This document shows positions 54,386 through 63,056 of a DNA stretch of 64,000 bases, piece after piece. Numbering within the stretch: the stretch's first letter is position 1; each line of letters starts with the position of its first letter. The position numbers and the translations under genes were made by a program. The stretch lies in the NCBI RefSeq assembly GCF_002835935.1, contig NZ_PJCF01000010.1, forward strand, positions 62,001 to 126,000, read 5' to 3'. The notes under the pieces were generated by a model. The model made no database searches. It was not told the origin of the DNA and saw only the letters and a program-made list of their open reading frames with translations. The DNA comes from Paraglaciecola sp. MB-3u-78 (GTDB lineage: Bacteria; Pseudomonadota; Gammaproteobacteria; Enterobacterales; Alteromonadaceae).

Positions 54386-54790
54386 ATGAACAAGGTATTT
54401 TTTGTTCCGTCGAAAATGTGCGCTACGGGAAAAACCAAGAAAAAAGCTGTCCCTACAGGAAACAGCAAAAAGGTGTTTGGTGGCCTGCTCAGTGTGGCAG
54501 AAACAAAACTAGTCGAAGACTTTGTACCAACAGGTGTGAGCGATTGCCAGGTTGATAGTGTGGCACTCGCGTTTGATCTAGAGGCGAAACTTCATGAGTT
54601 GGAGGTAAATGGTTACGTGATTGTGAATATTACGCCCATTATTTCTGGTACTTATGCGTATAAGGCCCAGTGGTCGACTAAATTTTCAGCAGGTTATGGG
54701 TACGGCTACGGGTTTAGCTATACTCACGGCATGATGATCATTGCTCGTAAACAAGAGTTCTATTCAGAAACCACAGCACCTGTTTCTTGA
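54386..54790 (+). CDS. Hypothetical protein
   Basis: This 134-residue soluble protein starts one base after the previous stop, with GGGAGTGAT overlapping as ribosome binding site. Strands VNGYVIVNITPIISGTYAY and a glycine/tyrosine repeat (SAGYGYGYGFSY) are the clearest features. It has no signal peptide. It is probably part of the transfer operon; the function is unknown. Confidence 0.5.
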   Translation: MNKVFFVPSKMCATGKTKKKAVPTGNSKKVFGGLLSVAETKLVEDFVPTGVSDCQVDSVALAFDLEAKLHELEVNGYVIVNITPIISGTYAYKAQWSTKFSAGYGYGYGFSYTHGMMIIARKQEFYSETTAPVS

Positions 54791-54831
54791 TTTAATTTTT
54801 GTATATCTATACTAATACAAAGGTAATTGTT

Positions 54832-55032
54832 ATGTTAAATCTTATTCAATTATTATGGAAAGTGACTGTAGCGCTGATGTTCCACATATCAATGTTAGGG
54901 GTATTCACGATTATTTGGATATCATTTGACTACTATTCGTATGATTCATGCGATACGAAGTCAGATTGTTTTATAAGCTACATAGATGAGCGGGTGAAAA
55001 TAATAGTGGATGCTAGTAACACATCGCTGTAA
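54832..55032 (+). CDS. Small membrane protein at the end of the transfer operon
   Basis: The ATG at 54832, with AAAGGTAATTGTT ahead of it, gives 66 residues with a membrane segment (LLWKVTVALMFHISMLGVFT then IIWISF) and a short acidic tail holding two cysteines (SCDTKSDCF). It could be an exclusion or immunity factor by position, though nothing in the sequence proves it. The terminator-like hairpin at 55129 follows. Confidence 0.5.
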   Translation: MLNLIQLLWKVTVALMFHISMLGVFTIIWISFDYYSYDSCDTKSDCFISYIDERVKIIVDASNTSL

Positions 55033-55128
55033 TTACGGGAAAGCATGAAACTTTATTGCTATCTTACACATTGGTTTATATTAATTTTTGTATCTTGATA
55101 CTCAGAAATACCAGCGCCCCATTAAGAT

Positions 55129-55157
55129 AATGCCGTTCACCTTAAGTGAACGGCATT
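55129..55157 (+). terminator. Strong hairpin ending the transfer operon
   Basis: AATGCCGTTCAC at 55129-55140 pairs perfectly with GTGAACGGCATT at 55146-55157 around a 5-base loop. The following sequence is aggtttt, so the T tract is short. It is well placed to end the long rightward operon. Confidence 0.65.
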
Positions 55158-55362
55158 AGGTTTTGACGCTCTTTTTTGCCTCTATTGCGGACAGTCGAAG
55201 GATGTGAGCAATAACACAGCACAACCATTGCGGTTGGTTAGTCGTGTCATTACTTTTATGTCAGCAGGTGCGACATAGCGGACGTAGCTGTTTATTATGG
55301 TTTAGTCTGGTTTGCGGTAATGTCAGGATAGTACCGTTCGATCAATTGATAAGCCAAGGTGA

Positions 55363-56481
55363 TTATAAAGTAGGTTTTACAGAGGTAGATATAGATCGAC
55401 TTTCACCAATTTTCATAACCCAGATATCATTTTCAGAAAAACCGCCCTCAATTCCTGACGCTTTAAAACGAATTGGCGGTTCGAATGGTGGCTCGTCCGA
55501 TAAACTGCTCAGGGTTCCCCAATGAGAAGCTATCAACGCTTTAGCTTTTACATCCAAACCAATGGCGACAGCTTCTTCGGGTGTAACATGAGACATCCAC
55601 AATAACTCCCTTGGCTCATAAGCGCCGATTGGCAGTATGGCATAATCAAAAGAACCAAACTGTTCACCTATTTTTTTATAAATAGTATCTGAATAACCTG
55701 AATCGCCAACAAAGAAAACTTTCTTTTCTTGTCCCTCTATCGCCCAAGAAGACCATAAAGTTTTATCTTTATCATTTACGCTCCGGGCAGAGTCATGAAC
55801 GGCAGATAATGCTGTAAACTTCAACTTACCAATAGCCTTTGATTCGCCCCAATCTAATTCAGTTACCTTGCTATAGCCTCTCTGAGTAAAAAAAGACTTC
55901 AACCCTAACGGCACAAAAACATTGATATTTTCTTTGTTGGGCAAACTGCGAACGGTTTTATCATCCAAATGATCATAATGATTATGGGAAACTATAACGA
56001 CATCAATAGGGGGTAGTTCATTTATTGGAATAGCATCGCCAACGAATCTTCTCGGCCCAGCAAATGGCACCGGACTGGCGTAATCAGTTAAAAACGGATC
56101 GGTTAACACGTTCATGCCCGATATTCTTATCAAAAAACTGGCGTGGCCAAGCCAAGTGATTCGTTCACCCGCAACGTTCTTTAATAGTTGAGCTGATTCA
56201 ATCTCGGACAAAACGTGCCCATCGGGAACATCTGGCACAAACAAAGAATCCCATGCCCTACGCAGATAAAAGCGAGGCCCCTTGGCTGCTGCAGTTTCAA
56301 CAAAAGGATCATTTTGAAAGCCCTTCTCAGTATGGTGATTGGGTTTATTTTTCATAGGTGTTTCATTCATAGCTTTATTATACATAGCTTCATGCACATG
56401 ACTTTGTGATGAAACAGCATTACAAGCAGACAGCAAAATCACTATCATTAATATTCCAACGATAAGTTCTAAACATTTCAT
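55363..56481 (-). CDS. Lipoprotein metallo-beta-lactamase-fold hydrolase (NAPE-PLD-like)
   Basis: This 372-residue protein has a lipoprotein signal with lipobox LLSAC (cysteine near residue 20) and a metallo-beta-lactamase fold: WLGHASFLIRI, LTDPFL, VIVSHNHYDHLD (the HxHxDH metal motif), FFVGDSGYSD and ALIASHWGT. The length and the motifs LGHAS, DPFLTDYASPVPFAG and LPIGAYEPRELLWMSH match the NAPE-PLD/UlaG-type group that cleaves phosphodiesters. It is probably membrane-anchored in the periplasm. It stands alone between repeats and looks like cargo. Confidence 0.85.
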   Translation of the reverse strand: MKCLELIVGILMIVILLSACNAVSSQSHVHEAMYNKAMNETPMKNKPNHHTEKGFQNDPFVETAAAKGPRFYLRRAWDSLFVPDVPDGHVLSEIESAQLLKNVAGERITWLGHASFLIRISGMNVLTDPFLTDYASPVPFAGPRRFVGDAIPINELPPIDVVIVSHNHYDHLDDKTVRSLPNKENINVFVPLGLKSFFTQRGYSKVTELDWGESKAIGKLKFTALSAVHDSARSVNDKDKTLWSSWAIEGQEKKVFFVGDSGYSDTIYKKIGEQFGSFDYAILPIGAYEPRELLWMSHVTPEEAVAIGLDVKAKALIASHWGTLSSLSDEPPFEPPIRFKASGIEGGFSENDIWVMKIGESRSISTSVKPTL

Positions 56482-57239
56482 AGGTTCTCGCTGTAATCAA
56501 TAAGGAAGACCTCTAAGCCTAAAAACAGCAAGATTGCATCCAACGTGGTTATCCAATAGGTTAAACAATAAGGCTTTAATGTTTTCTTTACGTAAGCAAG
56601 GAGTATATGGATTGGTTTATATAGTTTGTGTTGCTAATGACATTAACTCTTTCATTTTTCAATGAATTTCTAGAATACTAGTGTCACTATTAACATTCTC
56701 AGCGCCATCAAACTCAATAAGATTTAAATGGCCGAGAATACGTCATTTTTCTTATAGCTGCGGATTAGTGCAAATTGAGAGTGATTTAACGATACAGTAA
56801 GCTATAAATATTTAGGACGATCTGCTTTATAAAGCTAAGGAACAAGGGAGAAAAAAACAATTGCTGAGGTTATTTAGGCACAAACTTCTTAACCAGGTTT
56901 AACGCTCGACCGTCCGGTATTAGGCTCACAGCTGCCTGATGGTCACAAGCTAAGAAGTCAGCAAAGAATGTATTTTATTGTCAATCTACATGATTAAAAC
57001 ATACAGAAATAATTTAGATGAATAATGGCACCAGTGGATCTAAAAATTACAGTTAATAATTGCTACTTCACACTTAAAAATAAGCATAAACTTAGATGAG
57101 TTAAACGAAAGTTAGATAATCACCTTAAAAGCACCGTTATTATTGGGTTTTCTAACTTTTTTATCTAAATTTAAGTTACATGTATTTCTTGGGCAAAGCA
57201 GACGGTCGGCTTCGATACCTCAAATGTCTCCTGATCGCT
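56482..57239. repeat. Intergenic region with repeat remnants
   Basis: The block 56876-56945 (ggtttaacgctcgac then gtccg, ttaggctcacagc) matches 63640-63690. No gene is supported here. The right end is the left flank of the MITE-like element. Confidence 0.5.
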
Positions 57240-57398
57240 CAGACTGTGTAAAAACTCCAATTTATGGATTTTCGTTTTTAACTTTGACTTAAAAACCTTC
57301 TCTAAAATGAATATTGATGGTGATTTGCGGTTAATCCTTTGTTTCATTTACACAGCAACGCATTGTCAACGGCGGAAAATTAGTTTTTACACAGTCTG
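57240..57398. mobile_element. 159-bp MITE-like element
   Basis: CAGACTGTGTAAAAACT at 57240-57256 is a perfect inverted match to AGTTTTTACACAGTCTG at 57382-57398. CGCT repeats directly on both sides (57236-57239 and 57399-57402), a 4-bp target duplication. It encodes no protein. This is a non-autonomous element mobilised by some transposase not in this window. Confidence 0.85.
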
Positions 57399-57616
57399 CG
57401 CTCTAAGCTGCCTGTCACCACAACCCTTCTCTATTTCTGCTAACGGCAAGTTTTCCGACAAAGCAAACATAAGCACTTAGAGTTATATTGGTGCATTTTG
57501 CTACTAAAACCCATCTTTAGGAACGTTCTCTATCCGTCGGCCAACACCCGTCATTCAGCTTTTCTGAAAACAACCAAAGTTTGTTCCCTTAGCCGCCATT
57601 CAGCTATGCTTAAGCC

Positions 57617-60600
57617 ATGCTAGATACCAAACATGTCTTCACCGAAGCCACTCTCGATACCGCTTATTCATGGTTGTGTAAGCAGCGGCGTAACTTTCCC
57701 GCCAATGCCGACATTTGGCACCTGCGTTTTCACTGGCACACTCTCCGTGGTGAGCTGCTGCAAACACTCAACAAACAAGATTACACCTTCATGCCGCTCA
57801 GTGTGGTGACCAAAGCCGATGGTGAAAGTATTCATTTGTGGTCATCACAAGATGCGCTGGTATTAAAGATGTTAGCCATGGCCTTACCGGAGGCATTAGC
57901 ATTATCCTCACTTTGTACTCATATCAAAGGGCATGGGGGACTAAAAGCCACCGTGAATGACCTACACGCAGCTTTGCCGGATTATAGCTATGTGATGAAA
58001 ACCGATGTAAAGGGCTACTATGAGTCCATTGACCATACGATATTGCTTAAGCAATTGGATAAAGACATCACCGACCCGTTTATCTGGCGCTTGTTAGTGC
58101 AGTTTGTGAAACGCACCGTTGAAAGAGGCGGTACATTTAAGTCTATACACTGCGGTATATCAAGAGGCTGCCCCTTATCACCGATTATCGCGGCTTATTA
58201 CTTAAAGGCCTTAGATAAACAGATGGAAGGTAACACACGCTATTTTTATCGCAGGTACATGGATGACGGTGTGCCACGAAGGCGCAAAGAAGGACATTGT
58301 CCTTCATGCAGCTATGCTGCATAAAAGATGAGGGTTTGGCCCCTCGAAGCCGCCATGCAGGTGGAGGCTTCAAACCACCGTAAGCTGCGTCGGTAAAGAG
58401 CCGGGGTGGTGAGCGTTACGGAAAAGGCAAGGCTCGATCTTGTCAGGTGAGTTTCAAGGAGACGAATGCAAATGAACCATTATTGAAGTGTCGAAAATGT
58501 AGGGACGAGTGTCAAAACCGAGGGGTCGTCGTTACCTCGGGATAAGTCTAGCGGAAACCTGATTATTGGCTAGGCGGCCTCCGGCATGAAGATGGCGTGA
58601 ACTTGAAACAGGCTTTTATGTGGAACGTGGGAACCTGTCGCCCTGATGATAAGGGAGAAACACAAGTGGTAGCCCCATAAGTGTGAGAGTACCGATGCAG
58701 GGCACAGGGGCGGAGCGACCCGTAGTAGTGATGAAGCTTTTGTAATGAAAGTGGAGCGAAGGGGAAGCATCGATCAGCTTGAACTAAAGAAAACAACCGG
58801 AAACGGGAGGATTGGATTGAAACAAGCAAAGCCGTTTACTATTTCCAAACGACAAGTTTGGGAGGCATACAAACGGGTCAAGGCCAACAAAGGCGCTGCC
58901 GGAGTTGATCGCCAGACGATCGAAAAGTTTAATGGGGATTTGAAGAATAATCTTTATAAGCTCTGGAATCGTCTGTCGTCAGGCAGCTACTTTCCATCCG
59001 CCGTCATGCGGGTTGAAATACCCAAGGATGATGGACAGATGAGGCCTTTAGGGATCCCTACAGTGACTGACCGCATTGCGCAGATGGTAGCCAAACAATT
59101 AATAGAGCCTGAGTTGGAACAGCATTTTCATTCAGACTCTTATGGTTACCGTCCAAAGAAATCGGCACATGATGCAGTGGGGCAAGCACGTAAGCGCTGC
59201 TGGAAAAGTGACTGGGTACTGGATCTTGATATCAAAGGCTTTTTCGATAATATCGATCATGAGCTGATGATGAGAGCAGTGCAAAAGCATGTGAAAGAAA
59301 AGTGGGTACTATTGTATATAGAGCGGTGGTTAAAAGCCCCGATTGAAATGCAAGACGGCACACTGGAATTTCCGGAGAAAGGAACACCGCAAGGAGGCGT
59401 CGTAGCGCCACCAACAACATAGCAAAAACAAGTATAATATGTGGGATCCGTATTGATCGGGTGTGCCTGATACAGGGATTCCAGGGGATCCCAGATAGCC
59501 ATATCAGTCTTTACCTCGACGTTGATACCGGAATTTCAACCTACAGGACGCATATGCTATGAAAAAACATCTAACGCCATTGAATATCCGAGTCGAATTC
59601 GAGCCTAATCGTTTTTCATCGCATAGCCTGAACAAGGTCTACGAGAAATTGAACGAGATACAGTCGTATCCTATTACAAATACACAAAAAAATGATGAAG
59701 TATGCATCACTAAAACCTCGAAAGTAGGGGGTAACGGATGAGCAATAATAGAATGGTCGCACTCTATGCACGTGTATCATCAGACCAACAGGCTAAGAAC
59801 AACAATGTTGATAGCCAAATTGACTTACTAAAAGCGAAGATTGAAGCCGATGGTGAAACCCTCATTGAAGACATGATGTTTGTCGATGCGGGGATCAGTG
59901 GAGCAACCTTAATTCGCCCACAACTAGAGAGACTAAGAGACACTGCTTCTCTGGGAGGAATTGATTTGCTTTACATTCTTGCACCAGACCGCCTATCACG
60001 AAAATACGCACACCAAGCGCTATTGATGGAAGAATTTGCAGACATAGGTATTCAGGTTCGGTTTTTGAATCATGATATCGGCACAACACCAGAAGATGAA
60101 ATGCTGCTACAGATGCAAGGCATGTTTGCTGAATACGAGCGCGCTAAAATCATGGAGCGTAACCGTAGAGGCAAGCTCCACCGTGCTAAAGGTGGCAGTG
60201 TCAACGTTCTATCCAATGCGCCTTTCGGCTACCGTTACATCCGTAAACAACAGGATGGGCAAGCGGCTCAATACATCATTAATTTACATCAAGCCACGAC
60301 TGTGCGACAGATATTTCAGTGGATAGGCGAAGAACGGCTGAGTATAGGCGAGGTCAGCCGGCGTCTAAGTAACGCAGGAATAGAGACTCAAACAGGAAAA
60401 ACAAGTTGGGATAGGAGCGTTATCTGGGGGATGTTACAAAATCCAGCTTACATGGGCAGAGCCGCCTTCGGTAAAACCAAAACGACAGAGCGTAGGAATA
60501 TAATTCGTCCACAGAAACACAGCGCCGAGACACCAAAGAAGCCGTATTCAGTAGAAAAAGTCAATCGAGAAGACTGGATAGAAATAGCGGTACCTGCACT

Positions 60601-62521
60601 TGTCAGCGAAGCGCTATTTTTAACTGTTCAGGAACAGCTGGAAGAAAACAGGAAGCAGGCTCGACAACGGCGAAGAGGGGCTGCCCATTTGCTTCAAGGG
60701 CTAGTGGTTTGCGGGCATTGCCATTATGCATACTATGGCAAGAAAATCAGTCCATCGTCTGCTAAGGGTAAAAAAGCCTATGCGTACTACCGCTGCATTG
60801 GAACGGATGGTTACCGGTTTGGTGGACAACGGATATGCGATAACAAACAAATCAGAACAGAAAGGTTAGATGAAATAGTGTGGCAGCAGGTGGTCGAATT
60901 ATTAAAGCATCCAGAGCGATTAGAAAAGGAGCATGAACGACGTCTGGATTTATTGCAACAGGATAAAAAAGTCAATAATAATGACGATACAATAACGCTG
61001 AAAAAGCAAAAAAACAGTTTAGATAAAGGTCAATCACGGCTCATTGACAGCTATGCAGAAGGTTTAATCGACAAAGAAGATTTTGAACCCAAAATCCGTC
61101 AGCTAAAGAGTAAGATACAGCAAATAAACCAACAAATTGAAGCCTGCCAGCATCACGAAGTCAACCAAATGGAACTGTTTCTGGTAGTGAGTCGACTAGA
61201 GGAATTTGCAAAAACGGTAGCAGGCTCCTTAGACAACATCGACTTCAACAGTCAGAGAGAAATTATCAGAGCATTGGTGAAACGCGTTGAGATTTACAAA
61301 GAAGAAGTTAATATCGTATTTCGTATAGAGCCGCAGAATGATTTAAGCGGTAATAATGGTATATCCACTATCAAGGGAAAACTTATGCAACACTGTAAGC
61401 GGAGTAGTTAGCCCCTTGTTGGCTAACCTTTTTCTCCATTATGCATTCGACCAATGGATGGTTCGGGAATTCCCGAATGTTCCCTTTGAGCGCTATGCTG
61501 ATGATGCAGTTTGCCATTGCAAGAGCCAGTCTCAAGCGCAGCAATTGAAGCAAAAGCTGGAAGCCAGAATGAAACAAGTGGGTTTAGAGCTTCATCCTAA
61601 AAAGACGAAAGTTGTCTATTGTAAAGATGATGACAGGCGAGGGGATTATGCAGAAGTCAGTTTTGATTTTCTGGGTTATACCTTTCGCTCTCGCCGTTCA
61701 AAGAATCGGTGGGGGAAACACTTTATTAATTTCACTCCGGCAATCAGCAACAAGGCTGCAAAAGCAATCCGGCACAAATCACGTGATTGGAACTGGCCAT
61801 TACGAAGCGACAAAGCACTGGAAGATCTTGCCCGAATGTTCAATCCGATCATTCAAGGTTGGATCAACTATTATGGACGTTACTACAAGTCAGCGTTATA
61901 CCCGACCCTTAAATGCTTAGATCGTCGTCTCATTATGTGGGCGACGCGAAAGTATAAACGTTTACGCAATCATCGAAGACGAGCAGCGCAATGGTTAAAT
62001 CGTATTGCGCATAAGCAACCTTGGTTGTTTGCTCACTGGCGATTGTTGTACGCGAAGGCTTGATTGATAAGAGCCGGATGAGCGGAGACGTTCACGTCCG
62101 GTTCTGTGAGAGCCTGAGGGGGCAGTTCCCTCGGGCTACTCGACTGATTGTATTGGCCAAAACCCGCTGGCACTTGCGCAAAGCGGTGAGAACCGTCAAT
62201 CAACACTTTCATCAATTAAAAGTGGAGCAAGCGCCGGATAAAACCTTTATTGGGCGTATTGAAAAAGAATTTGATTTTTTGGGTTATCGATTTGGCCTGC
62301 CAGAATTGGGCTTAGCAGAGAAGACGATAACTAACGCGGTGAATAAAGTACGTCAGCTTTATGAGCAAAAGTTAGCGGCCCCCAAAAGAGCCGCTATGCT
62401 TGATGACTATATTACCCGCTGGTTACGATGGGTAAATGCAGGGCTAGATGACAAGCCGATTAATATTGTTTTCTGTATCGAGCAAATGACAAGCCCGCTA
62501 AACCCAGCAGCATCAATATAA
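57617..62521 (+). CDS. Free-standing reverse transcriptase gene, split by a group II intron
   Basis: Exon 1 is 57617-58268 and exon 2 is 62145-62521; joined they encode about 342 residues. RT motifs are MKTDVKGYYESIDHTIL with D130 (motif A), GISRGCPLSPIIAAYYL (the SP motif), RYMDD at 214-217 followed after splicing by VIVLAKTRWHL, and EKEFDFLGYRFG. A short thumb-like helix (ITRWLRWVNAGL) ends the protein. No maturase X or endonuclease domain follows, so this is not an ordinary intron RT. The stop lies 62 bp inside the convergent PEP-CTERM gene, so the extreme C-terminus may be chimeric. The family is unassigned; without splicing, the protein ends shortly after YMDD. Confidence 0.75.
59401..61405 (+). 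mobile_element. Serine-recombinase element inserted in the QGGVVSP motif
   Basis: The left junction is ggaggcgt at 59400 and the right one ggagtagttagcc at 61401-61413. Assuming crossover at a GT (59399-59400 and 61404-61405), removal regenerates gga ggc gta gtt agc ccc, coding for GGVVSP. The element is about 2.0 kb, with no inverted terminal repeats, as expected for serine integrases. It carries a 60-residue protein gene and the recombinase gene. The exact crossover bases are inferred. Confidence 0.8.
59559..59741 (+). CDS. Small protein encoded ahead of the serine recombinase
   Basis: This 60-residue soluble protein begins MKKHLTPLNIRVEFEPNRFS. Its stop overlaps the recombinase start as ATGA at 59738, so the two are translationally coupled. 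A possible role is as an accessory or directionality factor. No family is recognised. Confidence 0.6.
   Translation: MKKHLTPLNIRVEFEPNRFSSHSLNKVYEKLNEIQSYPITNTQKNDEVCITKTSKVGGNG
59738..61411 (+). CDS. Large serine recombinase
   Basis: This 557-residue protein has the resolvase catalytic domain with S14 in LYARVSSDQQ, DRLSRKYAHQ and YERAKIMERNRRG; the PF07508-type recombinase domain (YGFRY-like FGYRYIRKQQDGQ through NPAYMGRA); a zinc ribbon with C325, C328, C353 and C367; and a C-terminal coiled coil (LKKQKNSLDK, LKSKIQQINQQIEAC). All parts are intact. The last codons and the stop (agt agt tag) come from the target sequence at the right junction, so the gene's 3' end depends on where it is inserted. 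Confidence 0.92.
   Translation: MSNNRMVALYARVSSDQQAKNNNVDSQIDLLKAKIEADGETLIEDMMFVDAGISGATLIRPQLERLRDTASLGGIDLLYILAPDRLSRKYAHQALLMEEFADIGIQVRFLNHDIGTTPEDEMLLQMQGMFAEYERAKIMERNRRGKLHRAKGGSVNVLSNAPFGYRYIRKQQDGQAAQYIINLHQATTVRQIFQWIGEERLSIGEVSRRLSNAGIETQTGKTSWDRSVIWGMLQNPAYMGRAAFGKTKTTERRNIIRPQKHSAETPKKPYSVEKVNREDWIEIAVPALVSEALFLTVQEQLEENRKQARQRRRGAAHLLQGLVVCGHCHYAYYGKKISPSSAKGKKAYAYYRCIGTDGYRFGGQRICDNKQIRTERLDEIVWQQVVELLKHPERLEKEHERRLDLLQQDKKVNNNDDTITLKKQKNSLDKGQSRLIDSYAEGLIDKEDFEPKIRQLKSKIQQINQQIEACQHHEVNQMELFLVVSRLEEFAKTVAGSLDNIDFNSQREIIRALVKRVEIYKEEVNIVFRIEPQNDLSGNNGISTIKGKLMQHCKRSS
62071..62104 (+). ncRNA. Group II intron domain V
   Basis: The 34-base hairpin starts GAGCCGGATGAGC, has the loop ggagac-type turn, and closes with GTCCGGTTC. 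It is the conserved catalytic domain V. Domain VI follows (gcctgagg to cctcgggc), holding the expected bulged A region close to the 3' splice site at 62144. Confidence 0.9.
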
Positions 62522-62993
62522 CCGAACTGGGTTCGGGGACTGTCACGCGTTTTCCAAAAACACCAACCCCAGTTGCATCATAAAAACCTTTATTTCCACC
62601 GTTGTATAAATATACTTCTATGTTATGTATGGTGCCTCGATAAGTGGCACCCCAATCAAAAATAAATATAATTCGTTCAACGCCTCCAAATATATAACTA
62701 GCATAAAAATTAATATCTTTAAACTCTCCATCCATCACGTCGAAACTATTATTGTGAACCGTCCAACCGTTATCTTCAAATACGTTGTAATTTAAATGCA
62801 TAACACCGACGGACGTCAATACTAACCCGGTGGCCCCCATGTTATCGCCATCGTCAGATAACCCATATATTTCGCCGATGATTTTACCATTACTAGAATC
62901 CCACGAAAAATCAAATATTAACGTCGCATTGGCAACGCCCATCCATCCTGTTAAGGCTATGACGCCTAAAATCTTTGAAACCATCTTAAACAT
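62460..62993 (-). CDS. PEP-CTERM sorting domain protein
   Basis: This 177-residue exported protein has a signal peptide (residues 1-23, cleavage near ANA) and a C-terminal signal with VPEP at about residue 153, a helix (SSVILMLLGLAGLSFA) and a basic tail (RYRKQY). The middle is strand-rich and rich in aromatic and asparagine residues. Export and processing by an exosortase is expected. Its 3' end overlaps the convergent reverse transcriptase gene by 62 bp. A sigma-54-type promoter is seen upstream at 63042-63056. Confidence 0.85.
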   Translation of the reverse strand: MFKMVSKILGVIALTGWMGVANATLIFDFSWDSSNGKIIGEIYGLSDDGDNMGATGLVLTSVGVMHLNYNVFEDNGWTVHNNSFDVMDGEFKDINFYASYIFGGVERIIFIFDWGATYRGTIHNIEVYLYNGGNKGFYDATGVGVFGKRVTVPEPSSVILMLLGLAGLSFARYRKQY

Positions 62994-63041
62994 ACCTGTA
63001 TCCTTTTTTAAATTAAACCTCGAGTCCAGTGCTTAGAAATT

Positions 63042-63056
63042 TGCAATAATTGCGCC
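63042..63056 (-). promoter_or_regulatory. Sigma-54-type (-24/-12) promoter
   Basis: On the minus strand TGGCGCAATTATTGCA has GG and GC separated by exactly 10 bases. It lies about 50-65 bp upstream of the PEP-CTERM gene start at 62993, the same arrangement as at 25171. Confidence 0.7.

Larger units (their letters stand above)
58745..62063 (+). pseudogene. ltrA: Group II intron RT/maturase, split by a serine-recombinase element
   Basis: The first part (58745-59400) has RT motifs QVWEAYKRVKANKGAAGVDR, the LGIPTVTDRIAQMV segment, YGYRPKKSAHDAV and LDIKGFFDNIDHELM, and stops inside GTPQGGV. The second part (61404-62063) resumes with VSPLLANLFLHYAFDQWM, then RYADDAVCHC, FDFLGYTFR and the maturase-like domain with GWINYYGRYYKSALYPTL. 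Joined at 59400/61406 they give about 437 residues in one frame. It has no obvious HNH endonuclease domain. As it stands the protein is broken, so splicing of the intron would need excision of the element or maturase from elsewhere. Confidence 0.88.
58269..62144 (+). mobile_element. Group II intron inserted at the YMDD codons of an RT gene
   Basis: The 5' end reads gtgtgccacgaaggc, the GUGYG start of group II introns; the 3' end is a domain V/VI pair finishing ctactcgac at 62144. Excision joins gacg to tgattg and gives YMDDVIVLAK in frame, restoring the conserved RT core. Total length is 3876 bp, but about 2.0 kb of that is the inserted recombinase element, leaving a normal intron of about 1.87 kb with its own RT/maturase gene. 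Confidence 0.9.

Noticed and set aside
55244-55525. 93-codon frame after the transfer operon
   Set aside because: It overlaps the metallo-hydrolase gene on the other strand and repeat blocks; no ribosome binding site.
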